Source: Alphaproteobacteria bacterium
GTDB lineage: Bacteria > Pseudomonadota > Alphaproteobacteria > ATCC43930 > CGMCC-115725
Length of the DNA stretch: 11,812 nt
NCBI GenBank assembly: GCA_028866355.1
Contig: JAGWIH010000037.1
Coordinates: 1 to 11,812 of the forward strand
Reading direction: 5' to 3'
How positions within the stretch are numbered: position 1 is the stretch's first letter; the number at the start of each line of letters is the position of its first letter. Made by a program: the position numbers and the translations under genes. Positions 1-5,592 of this stretch are shown piece after piece. A model generated the notes under the pieces. That model ran no database searches, was not told where the DNA came from, and saw only the letters and a list, made by a program, of their open reading frames with translations.

Positions 1-285
1 GGCTTCCGGTTCGGGCGGTTTGCCTATTCGACCGATGTCATCGCGCTCGACGAAGCGGCATTCCAGGCCCTGGCCGGGATCGACACCTGGGTGGTCGACT
101 GCATCCGGCCGGAGCCGCACGTCACCCACAGCCATATCGACCGGACGCTTGGGTGGATCGCCCGGGTGAGGCCCCGGCGCGCCGTGCTGACCCACATGGA
201 CGAGTCGCTGGACTATGAAACGCTGCGCCAAACGCTGCCGGCCGGGGTCGAACCTGGCTACGACGGCATGATCATCGAGGTTTAG
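1..285 (+). CDS. MBL-fold metallo-hydrolase, C-terminal part (5' end outside window)
   Basis: The reading frame is open from base 1 and ends at TAG 283-285, giving the last 94 residues. It includes YSTDV, then VVDCIRPEPHVTHSHID, then AVLTHMDESLDY, and closes with EPGYDGMIIEV. This pattern fits the C-terminal part of the metallo-beta-lactamase-fold family related to PhnP (phosphoribosyl cyclic phosphate phosphodiesterase). In that family the 'LTHM' histidine is a late metal ligand and the STD segment lies near the active site. The HxHxDH motif that would settle the fold lies upstream and cannot be seen. In many alphaproteobacteria such a gene sits after metG and tatD, but those neighbours are not visible here. 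The true substrate cannot be told. I am fairly sure of the superfamily and unsure of the function. Confidence 0.75.
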   Translation, partial: GFRFGRFAYSTDVIALDEAAFQALAGIDTWVVDCIRPEPHVTHSHIDRTLGWIARVRPRRAVLTHMDESLDYETLRQTLPAGVEPGYDGMIIEV

Positions 286-329
286 GTTCCGGAGCGGCCT
301 AAGCCCTTGTCCTGAAAAGCGGACTCAGT

Positions 330-357
330 ATTTCCCATAATATACATTATGCGTTAT
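330..357 (-). other. dif: dif-like XerC/XerD recombination site
   Basis: Read on the minus strand, this 28-bp site has the canonical dif layout. An 11-bp XerC-type arm ends CGCATAA (347-357), followed by the 6-bp centre TGTATA (341-346) and an 11-bp XerD-type arm that starts TTATG and ends AAAT (330-340). Compared with E. coli dif it matches at 22 of 28 positions: 7/11 in the XerC arm, 6/6 in the centre and 9/11 in the XerD arm. The 18-bp core CGCATAATGTATATTATG is identical. It lies in an intergenic region, as expected. Nearby genes point towards it on both sides, except mazG. That fits the meeting point of two replichores, where XerCD and FtsK resolve chromosome dimers. A dif-mimicking attachment site of an Xer-using mobile element is the alternative, but no such element is visible. 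Confidence 0.85.
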
Positions 358-360
358 ATT
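332..360 (+). promoter_or_regulatory. possible sigma-70-type promoter for mazG, overlapping dif
   Basis: A TATATT hexamer at 355-360 resembles a -10 box (5 of 6 matches to TATAAT). TTCCCA at 332-337 is a weak -35 match (4 of 6) with a 17-bp spacer. It would start transcription roughly 100 bp before the mazG start codon. The region is unusually AT-rich because of the dif site, so chance similarity is likely. This is an inference from sequence only. Confidence 0.25.
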
Positions 361-457
361 AGCTTCTGCCCTTTATCGCTCGATGCCACCGAATTCACCG
401 CCGAGTTTTGCGCCGGTACCGCCCGATGCGGCCGCGACCGCTAGAATGGCGCCACAT

Positions 458-462
458 GGGAG
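458..462 (+). promoter_or_regulatory. mazG ribosome binding site
   Basis: GGGAG lies 7 nt before the ATG at 470. It decides the start: in-frame ATGs at 383 and 446 would add 29 or 8 residues that do not resemble MazG, and neither has as good a Shine-Dalgarno sequence. Confidence 0.65.
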
Positions 463-469
463 CCGCACG

Positions 470-1318
470 ATGACCGCGAAAAAATCGCCGCCTGCACGCC
501 GCGCCAAGCGCCGCCGGCCGACGCACGCCCAACCGCCGATCGAACGGCTGCTGGCCATCATGGCCCGGCTCCGTGATCCGGCGGCCGGCTGCCCGTGGGA
601 CCGCGAACAGAACTTCGCGACCATCGCGCCCTACACCATCGAGGAAGCCTACGAAGTAGCCGAAGCCGCCGAACGCAACGCCATGCGCGAGCTCAAGGAA
701 GAACTCGGCGACTTGCTGCTCCAGGTGGCGTTCCATGCCCGAATGGCTGAGGAAATCGGCGAATTCGACTTCGACGACGTCGCGGCGGCGATCGCCGACA
801 AGATGGTTCGCCGTCATCCGCATGTTTTCGGCGCGGCCCGGATCGGCTCGGCAGCGGCCCAAACCGCCGCCTGGGAGGATCAGAAGGCTCATGAACGCCG
901 GGCTAAATCCGCCGATCAGGGCCAGCGCATCAGCGCACTCGACGGCGTCGGCCAGGCGCTACCGGCCCTGACCCGCGCCGCCAAGCTGCAGCGCCGTGCG
1001 GCCCGCGTCGGATTCGACTGGCCGGACGTGGCGCCCATCTACGACAAGATCACAGAGGAAATCGCAGAACTTAAAGCTGAATCCGGCAACCGCAGCCGCA
1101 GCGAGGACGAGCTCGGCGACCTGCTATTTGCGGTCGTTAATTTGGCACGACGACTCGAGATCGATCCCGAACGCGCGCTACGCGGCGCCTGCCGCAAGTT
1201 CGAACGCCGGTTTCGCCAAATCGAGGACCGCCTTGCCGCCCGCGGTATCGATTCGGCCCATGCCGGCCTCGACGCCCTCGAAGCCGAATGGCAAGCCGTC
1301 AAAGCGAAGGAACGTTAA
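470..1318 (+). CDS. mazG: nucleoside triphosphate pyrophosphohydrolase MazG
   Basis: The 282-residue protein hydrolyses NTPs to NMP and pyrophosphate in the cytoplasm, a house-cleaning role that in other bacteria also affects (p)ppGpp-related stress responses. It has the two tandem all-alpha MazG repeats expected of the full-length enzyme. The first carries the metal-binding EEAYE (about residues 58-62) and EELGD (77-81). The second carries EEIAE (196-200) and DELGD (213-217). The typical CPWDREQ segment precedes repeat 1, and WEDQKAHER links the two halves. The first 20 or so residues are a basic extension rich in K and R. The start is ATG 470, chosen by its GGGAG site. The gene runs opposite to the large cluster on its right and converges with the dehydrogenase gene. 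In related genomes mazG often follows hflX in the same direction, so its orientation here suggests a local rearrangement. Confidence 0.95.
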   Translation: MTAKKSPPARRAKRRRPTHAQPPIERLLAIMARLRDPAAGCPWDREQNFATIAPYTIEEAYEVAEAAERNAMRELKEELGDLLLQVAFHARMAEEIGEFDFDDVAAAIADKMVRRHPHVFGAARIGSAAAQTAAWEDQKAHERRAKSADQGQRISALDGVGQALPALTRAAKLQRRAARVGFDWPDVAPIYDKITEEIAELKAESGNRSRSEDELGDLLFAVVNLARRLEIDPERALRGACRKFERRFRQIEDRLAARGIDSAHAGLDALEAEWQAVKAKER

Positions 1319-1323
1319 GTGGC

Positions 1324-1395
1324 CGGGCTAAAAATATTGAAGAACAAACGGTTATAAGCCGACCCTGACATCTGTGCGGGTCGGAATTTAGCCCG
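1324..1395. terminator. nested inverted repeat between convergent genes, likely terminator
   Basis: Two nested inverted repeats lie between the mazG stop and the dehydrogenase stop. The inner stem CCGACCC/GGGTCGG (1359-1365 and 1378-1384) has 7 perfect pairs and a 12-nt loop. The outer arms CGGGCTAAA/TTTAGCCCG (1324-1332 and 1387-1395) have 9 perfect pairs. In the minus-strand transcript the inner hairpin is followed by a fairly U-rich stretch (TTATAACCGTTTGTTCTTC). It therefore best fits a terminator for the long minus-strand operon. In the plus direction there is no U-run, so termination of mazG by it is less certain. Confidence 0.55.
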
Positions 1396-1401
1396 CCCGC
1401 C

Positions 1402-2268
1402 CTAGGCTTCCATCAGCAGGTTGATCAGACTCGAGGTGTCCCACCGGCCGCCACCCCGCTCCTGGATGCGCTGATAGAACTGATCGATCAGGGCGGTCGC
1501 CGGCAACGCCGATTTGTTGCGCCGCGCTTCGCTCAGGCAGATGCCGAGATCCTTGCGCATCCAATCGACAGCGAAGCCGAAGTCGAACTTGCCGTCGAGC
1601 ATGGTCAGCGCGCGGTTGTCCATCTGCCACGATTGCGCCGCGCCTTTGGAGATGGTTTCGACCACCTTCTTGCCGTCGAGTCCGGCGCGGGCGGCGAAAT
1701 TGAGCGCCTCGGATAGACCCTGCAACAGGCCGGCGATAGCGATCTGGTTGACCATCTTGGTGAGCTGACCGCTTCCGGCCGGCCCCATCAGGGTGACGGC
1801 GCGACCGTAATGCACCATGACGGGCTGCGCCGTGGCGAAGACCGCATCGTCGCCACCGACCATGATGGTGAGCTTGCCGTTTTGCGCGCCGGCTTGGCCG
1901 CCGGAGACCGGCGCATCGAGAAAGCCGATGCCGCGCTCCTTGGCGAGTTGATAAAGCTCGCGCGCCACCTCGGCCGACGCCGTGGTGTGATCGGCAAAGA
2001 TCGCGCCGCGCTTCATGCCGGCGAACGCGCCGTGCGCTCCGGTCACGACGGCGCGCAGATCGTCGTCATTGCCGACGCAGGCGAATACGATGTCGGCATC
2101 GGTCGCCGCATCGGCGGGCGTCGGCCGCAGACTGCCGCCATATTCCTTGACCCAGTCCTCGGCCCGCGACGCGGTGCGGTTGTACACCACAACCGTATGG
2201 CCGTTCTTGGCGAGATGGCCCGCCATCGGATAGCCCATCACCCCAAGACCGAGAAACGCCACTTTCAT
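1402..2268 (-). CDS. 3-hydroxyisobutyrate dehydrogenase-family NAD(P)-dependent oxidoreductase
   Basis: The 288-residue protein belongs to the beta-hydroxyacid dehydrogenase family, whose members oxidise 3-hydroxyisobutyrate or reduce tartronate semialdehyde, among others. The N-terminal Rossmann fold shows GLGVMG (7-12). The substrate-binding DAPVSGG lies at 118-124. The catalytic lysine is K171 within GSGQLTKMVNQ, and the late conserved lysine K239 sits in DWMRKD. Length is normal for the family. The ATG overlaps the hflX stop codon as ATGA (2265-2268) and has a strong GGAGG 5 nt upstream, so it should be translated coupled to hflX. It is the last gene of the minus-strand series. Nothing nearby belongs to valine or glyoxylate metabolism, so the actual substrate cannot be assigned, and GarR- or GLYR1-like activity is equally possible. 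Confidence 0.9.
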   Translation of the reverse strand: MKVAFLGLGVMGYPMAGHLAKNGHTVVVYNRTASRAEDWVKEYGGSLRPTPADAATDADIVFACVGNDDDLRAVVTGAHGAFAGMKRGAIFADHTTASAEVARELYQLAKERGIGFLDAPVSGGQAGAQNGKLTIMVGGDDAVFATAQPVMVHYGRAVTLMGPAGSGQLTKMVNQIAIAGLLQGLSEALNFAARAGLDGKKVVETISKGAAQSWQMDNRALTMLDGKFDFGFAVDWMRKDLGICLSEARRNKSALPATALIDQFYQRIQERGGGRWDTSSLINLLMEA

Positions 2269-3605
2269 TGCCGCCTCCGTGTTTCATCGCCCGTATGGCG
2301 GGCGTGGAACCGGCCGAGCTCGGCCGGGCTCAAACGTACTTCGAGATGGGCTTCGCGCTCATCGTCTTCGCGCTTGACGACGGTGCCGTGACGATAGAGC
2401 CACGCGAGCGCCGCGCCGTCCGACAATTTGACGTCGATCCGCACCGGTGCGCGGCCATCGAGCTGCTCGTCGAGCAGTGCCAACAGCCGGTCGCAGCCCT
2501 GCCCCGTCCGCGCCGACACCGGCACCGCGGATTCGTTGCGGTGAGTCTGATTCAACAGCGCGTTGCGCGCATCCGGCGACAGCAGATCGATCTTGTTGAG
2601 GGCCTCGATCAGTCCCGCCTCCACGCGCTCGCCGAGGCCCATCTCGCCCAGCACGCGATGCACATCGTCACGTTGCGCGTCGCTGTCAGGATGGTGGACG
2701 TCGCGCACGTGGACGATGAGGTCGGCTTCGCTCACTTCTTCGAGCGTCGCGCGGAACGCCGCCACCAGGGTCGTCGGCAGCTCGGAGACGAAGCCCACCG
2801 TGTCCGACAGGATCGCCGGATCGCCCGACGGCAAATCGAGCCGCCGCATGGTCGGATCGAGCGTCTCGAACAGCCGGTCGGCGGACGAGACGGTGGCGCG
2901 GGTCAGCCGGTTGAACAGGGTCGACTTCCCGGCATTGGTGTAACCGACCAGCGCCACCACCGGATACGGCACGCGCTTGCGCGCGCCGCGATGGATCTGA
3001 CGCGTTCGCTTGACGCCTTCGAGTTCCTTCTTGAGCACGGTGATGCGGTCGGTGATCAACCGGCGATCGATTTCGAGCTGGCTTTCGCCGGGACCGCCGA
3101 GGAAGCCGAAACCGCCGCGCTGGCGTTCGAGGTGCGTCCACGACCGCACCAGCCGCGAACGCTGATAGGTCAGCGCCGCGAGCTCGACCTGGAGACGGCC
3201 TTCCCGCGTGCGCGCGCGCTCGCCGAAAATTTCAAGGATGAGCCCCGTGCGATCGATCACCTTGCACTTCCATGCGCGCTCGAGATTGCGCTGTTGCACC
3301 GGCGTCACAGGCGCGTCGATGACGACGACGTCGATCGCATGCTCGGCGATCATGGCGCCGAAAGCTTCGACCGCGCCCTTGCCCAGCAGCGCTGCCGGAC
3401 TCCACGCGGCGACCCGGGCGACCTCGGCGGCGACGACTTCGAGCGCAATCGCCTCGGCCAACCCGACGGCTTCTTCGAGGCGCGCTTCGGGCGTGCGACC
3501 GCCGCGCATGCGCGCGCCCTCGCCCGTGCCGCGGCCGCGCCGCAGCACCGGATGGACCACCAGACACCGACCGACCGAATTACGGCGCGTGCTCTCCGAC
3601 GCCAT
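2265..3605 (-). CDS. hflX: GTPase HflX
   Basis: The 446-residue protein is a ribosome-associated GTPase. Known HflX proteins bind 50S subunits and split stalled or hibernating ribosomes, notably after heat stress. The N-terminal HflX domain contains the conserved linker GGFGFLGGPGESQLEIDRR (164-182), followed by a coiled-coil-like basic segment. The G domain has the P-loop GYTNAGKS (221-228), the G3 motif DTVG (268-271), NKID (337-340) and SAR (364-366). The GPGE turn is present, but the usual RGPGETQ reads GGPGESQ. The first 36 residues hold a basic stretch rich in R and G. The start at 3605 lies 8 nt after the hfq stop. A purine-rich GGAAGAAG sits inside the end of hfq, 13 nt before the start, which is longer than ideal. 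The hfq-hflX order is conserved across proteobacteria. Confidence 0.96.
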   Translation of the reverse strand: MASESTRRNSVGRCLVVHPVLRRGRGTGEGARMRGGRTPEARLEEAVGLAEAIALEVVAAEVARVAAWSPAALLGKGAVEAFGAMIAEHAIDVVVIDAPVTPVQQRNLERAWKCKVIDRTGLILEIFGERARTREGRLQVELAALTYQRSRLVRSWTHLERQRGGFGFLGGPGESQLEIDRRLITDRITVLKKELEGVKRTRQIHRGARKRVPYPVVALVGYTNAGKSTLFNRLTRATVSSADRLFETLDPTMRRLDLPSGDPAILSDTVGFVSELPTTLVAAFRATLEEVSEADLIVHVRDVHHPDSDAQRDDVHRVLGEMGLGERVEAGLIEALNKIDLLSPDARNALLNQTHRNESAVPVSARTGQGCDRLLALLDEQLDGRAPVRIDVKLSDGAALAWLYRHGTVVKREDDEREAHLEVRLSPAELGRFHARHTGDETRRRQ

Positions 3606-3613
3606 GCTGCGCG

Positions 3614-3865
3614 TCAGGCTTCTTCCGTCTCTTTGTCGGGTTCGAACAGCTGGATCGGCTGCGCCGGCATCACGGTCGAAATCGCGTGCTTGTAGACCAG
3701 CTGCGAATGCGCGTCGCGCCGCAGCAGCACGCAGAAATTGTCGAACCAGGTAATGATGCCTTGCAGCTTGACGCCGTTGACCAGGAACACCGTCACCGGT
3801 GTTTTGTTCTTGCGTACATTGTTGAGAAAGACGTCCTGAACATTTTGTGATTTTTCCGACGACAT
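3614..3865 (-). CDS. hfq: RNA chaperone Hfq
   Basis: The 83-residue Sm-like protein forms hexameric rings that pair small RNAs with mRNAs. In diazotrophic alphaproteobacteria it also affects nif gene expression. Sm1 covers VTVFLVNGVKLQG and the following strands, and Sm2 is YKHAIST (58-64). The proximal-face residues that match E. coli Q8, F42 and Y55-K56-H57 are Q10, F44 and Y58-K59-H60. The rim patch reads RKNK (18-21), so it keeps three basic residues. The C-terminal tail is short and acidic, as is usual in alphaproteobacteria. An upstream in-frame ATG at 3910 would add 15 residues. I chose 3865 because it has AAGGGG 7 nt upstream and the protein then begins MSSEKSQNVQD, the usual alphaproteobacterial form. 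RRDAHSQ carries Ala where Gly is the more common residue. Confidence 0.97.
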   Translation of the reverse strand: MSSEKSQNVQDVFLNNVRKNKTPVTVFLVNGVKLQGIITWFDNFCVLLRRDAHSQLVYKHAISTVMPAQPIQLFEPDKETEEA

Positions 3866-3985
3866 GGGGCTACCCCTTCTTTCATTTCTGTCGGAGCCGA
3901 TTTGCGGCATGCGCCGTGTGGCTTGGGCGCCGGGCGGCCGTTCGTGCTCATCCCATTGATAACAGACCCCGGCCGGATTGGGAAT
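3866..3985 (-). other. intergenic gap upstream of hfq
   Basis: These 120 bp separate the HAD phosphatase stop from hfq and are one of the two longer gaps in the minus-strand series. An hfq promoter is plausible here because hfq commonly has its own. I find no convincing -35/-10 pair. A short imperfect repeat (TCCCA and TGGGA, near 3952-3983) flanks a GC-rich segment, too weak to call a terminator. Confidence 0.4.
3873..3878 (-). promoter_or_regulatory. hfq ribosome binding site
   Basis: AAGGGG on the minus strand ends 7 nt before the ATG at 3865. It supports the short Hfq start over the in-frame ATG at 3910. Confidence 0.65.
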
Positions 3986-4636
3986 TCACATGGCGCTGAG
4001 GTGCCGGACAAAACTGCCACAATCCGGAAATCGCATATCGGGCGGGAACTTAGCCAGTTCGGCCGGCGGCGAATGCGGCGCGCCCAACAGCACGCCGGTC
4101 AGGCCGGCGTGATGCGCGCTCTGCATGTCGAGTGCCGTGTCGCCGACATACCAGACGTGGCGGCCGGCGCCGATGCCGCTGCCGTCGAGGGCTGCCACGA
4201 AAGCGGCCGGATCGGGCTTGTCGGCCGGCGCATCGCCAGCGCCAACGAGCCGGCGAAAATAACCGTCCCAGCCGATATGGGCGGCTTCGGTGCGCAACGA
4301 CGCGCCGGTCTTGTTGCTGACGACTGCGAGGTAATAGCCCGCGCCGTGCAGCGTTCCGAGCATCGCGGCGGCGCCGGGCAGCGCGGCCAGGCGTTCGAGA
4401 TGGATGGCGGCGTAATTATCGAGATAGATCTGTCGCGCCTCTTCCCAGCGCGCGCCGAAAAGATCGGGAAAGCTGTGCTTCAAGCTGCGCGCGACGCGCG
4501 ATTTGGTATCGGCGAGAGTCCACGGCGGATGCCCCATGCGCTCGAGCGTGCCGAGCAGCGCTTCATGGATGGTTTCCCACGTATCGACCAGGGTGTTGTC
4601 CCAGTCGAACAGGATCGCGCGCGGCTTGGCTGTCAT
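3986..4636 (-). CDS. HAD-superfamily hydrolase, phosphoglycolate-phosphatase-like
   Basis: The 216-residue protein has all four HAD motifs. The nucleophile motif DWDNT (11-15) contains D11 and the acid/base D13. Motif II is SNK (107-109), motif III is the lysine of ADKPDP (K140), and motif IV is GDTALD (165-170) with the metal-binding acids. A helical cap of roughly residues 17-90 follows motif I, as in the Gph/PGP-type C1 cap. It is therefore a soluble Mg-dependent phosphatase of unknown substrate. The start is ATG 4636 with GAAGGG 4 nt upstream. A TTG at 4651 could add five residues but lacks support. Its first ten codons are nearly repeated 76 bp upstream, where they begin a short dead-end frame overlapping the aminotransferase stop. 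The gene is probably translated by re-initiation within the ntr-hfq transcript. Confidence 0.88.
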   Translation of the reverse strand: MTAKPRAILFDWDNTLVDTWETIHEALLGTLERMGHPPWTLADTKSRVARSLKHSFPDLFGARWEEARQIYLDNYAAIHLERLAALPGAAAMLGTLHGAGYYLAVVSNKTGASLRTEAAHIGWDGYFRRLVGAGDAPADKPDPAAFVAALDGSGIGAGRHVWYVGDTALDMQSAHHAGLTGVLLGAPHSPPAELAKFPPDMRFPDCGSFVRHLSAM

Positions 4637-4638
4637 CG
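4606..4638. repeat. 33-bp direct repeat, copy 1 (5' end of HAD gene)
   Basis: This segment spans the start codon and first ten codons of the HAD phosphatase gene. It matches 4682-4714 at 31 of 33 positions in the same orientation, with a 76-bp offset. The two mismatches are at the 14th and 26th bases. Both are silent in the encoded MTAKPRAILF. Confidence 0.9.
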
Positions 4639-4640
4639 TG

Positions 4641-4646
4641 CCCTTC
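4641..4646 (-). promoter_or_regulatory. HAD gene ribosome binding site
   Basis: GAAGGG on the minus strand lies 4 nt before the ATG at 4636 and just after the decoy ORF stop. It supports the ATG over the TTG at 4651. Confidence 0.5.
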
Positions 4647-4652
4647 GCCAAC

Positions 4653-4712
4653 TCAAGATCTTGTCGCCTGCGGCGACGGGGCGAACAGGATCGCCCGCGG
4701 CTTGGCGGTCAT
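4653..4712 (-). pseudogene. 19-codon decoy ORF: duplicated start of the HAD gene
   Basis: An ATG at 4712 overlaps the aminotransferase TGA as ATGA. It opens a frame that reads MTAKPRAILF, identical to the first ten residues of the HAD protein. It then diverges (APSPQATRS) and stops at 4653-4655. The intact HAD ATG follows 16 nt later, with its GAAGGG in between. I see two explanations. One is a non-functional duplication scar. The other is a leader that passes ribosomes from the aminotransferase to the phosphatase by stop-and-restart. It is too short to fold as a HAD domain. Confidence 0.7.
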
Positions 4713-4714
4713 CG
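4682..4714. repeat. 33-bp direct repeat, copy 2 (over the aminotransferase stop)
   Basis: This is the second copy of the repeat, 31 of 33 identical to 4606-4638. It covers the aminotransferase stop codon and a second ATG at 4712. It looks like the remnant of a local tandem duplication. The stretch before each copy also shares TTGGCG and other short matches on the minus strand, which hints at a longer, decayed unit. Confidence 0.9.
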
Positions 4715-5569
4715 CGTCACGCCCGCCAACGCGAATTCGCTGTAGAGCGCGCGCAGGCGACGAACGAACGCGCCCGGCTTCCCCTCGCCCACCGTGGCAT
4801 CGTCGATGCGCACGATCGGCACGACGAAATTGGTCGTGCTGGTGAGGAAGGCTTCACGCGCCGTCTCGGCTTCGGCGACGCTGAACGGCCGTTCCACCAA
4901 CTTGAGCCCCGCCTCGGCCGCGACCTTGAGCACGCCCAGACGCGTGACCCCGTTGAGGATCCCGTGATCCGCCTGGCGCGTGACGATTTCATTCTTCGCG
5001 GTGACGATCCAGGCGTTGCTCGACGTGCCTTCGGTGACGTTGCCGTCGCGATCGACCTGCCACGCCTCATACGCGCCGGCTTCGCGCGCCTGTTGCTTGG
5101 CGAGCGCATTCGGCAACAGCGCCACCGACTTGATGTCGGGCCGCGCCCAGCGGATATCCGGCACGGTGACGACGCGCACGCCGCGTTCGACGATCTTGGG
5201 GTCGAGCGGCCGCTGCGCCCGCGCGGTCATGATCAGGCTCGGACGCGCGGCGGGCGGAAACGAAAACTCGCGTGGCGCCGCGCCGCGGGTGATTTGGAGA
5301 TAGATGATGCCGTCGACGACGCGATTGCGCCGGATGGTTTCGCGCATCACCGCCTTGAGCGCCGCATCCGACATCGGCTGCGCAATGCGCAACGCGGCGA
5401 GCGAGCGGTGCAACCGCGCGAGATGCGGCGTCTCATCGACGAAACCGCCCCCGCGCACCGCGATGACCTCGTAAACGCCATCGGCGAATTGAAAGCCGCG
5501 ATCTTCGATATGGACGCATGCTTGACGGTGCGGAACATAGCGGCCGTTCACATAGGCGATACGCGACAT
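4709..5569 (-). CDS. dat: class IV (D-amino-acid-type) PLP aminotransferase
   Basis: The 286-residue enzyme belongs to fold-type IV PLP aminotransferases and resembles D-alanine aminotransferase, which makes D-amino acids such as D-Ala and D-Glu from 2-oxo acids. Visible features are FADGVYEV (28-35) and the Schiff-base lysine K147 in DIKSVALLPNALAKQ. VTEGTSSN (178-185) carries the glutamate that pairs with the PLP ring nitrogen. In the carboxylate-binding loop TRGAAPREF, the arginine equivalent to Bacillus R98 is R100. The position equivalent to H100 is Phe (F102), so substrate choice may differ from classical D-alanine transaminase. The start at 5569 lies 23 nt after ntrX and has only a weak GGA upstream. 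The end overlaps the decoy ORF start as ATGA. A D-alanine-type transaminase in this cluster is known in Rhodospirillales. Branched-chain or aminodeoxychorismate lyase activity is less likely. Confidence 0.88.
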   Translation of the reverse strand: MSRIAYVNGRYVPHRQACVHIEDRGFQFADGVYEVIAVRGGGFVDETPHLARLHRSLAALRIAQPMSDAALKAVMRETIRRNRVVDGIIYLQITRGAAPREFSFPPAARPSLIMTARAQRPLDPKIVERGVRVVTVPDIRWARPDIKSVALLPNALAKQQAREAGAYEAWQVDRDGNVTEGTSSNAWIVTAKNEIVTRQADHGILNGVTRLGVLKVAAEAGLKLVERPFSVAEAETAREAFLTSTTNFVVPIVRIDDATVGEGKPGAFVRRLRALYSEFALAGVTR

Positions 5570-5592
5570 ATTTGGATTCCGAAAAGATGAGA

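Noticed and set aside
383..469. N-terminal extension of MazG from ATG 383
   Set aside because: The added residues are Pro/Ala-rich and unlike MazG. The ATG at 470 has a well-placed GGGAG.
2497..2504. GGGCAGGG on the minus strand, a KOPS-like motif pointing to dif
   Set aside because: The polarity fits FtsK guidance, but one 8-mer in nearly 12 kb of GC-rich DNA is expected by chance.
2268..3695. 475-codon plus-strand open frame antisense to hflX and part of hfq
   Set aside because: Same cause. It mirrors hflX exactly and shows no motif, while HflX has every G-box.
3902..5590. 562-codon plus-strand open frame antisense to the HAD and aminotransferase genes
   Set aside because: It is a shadow of the high-GC codon bias in the opposite strand. 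Its translation is rich in Arg, His, Asp and Ala with no recognisable domain, and both minus-strand genes have full catalytic motifs.
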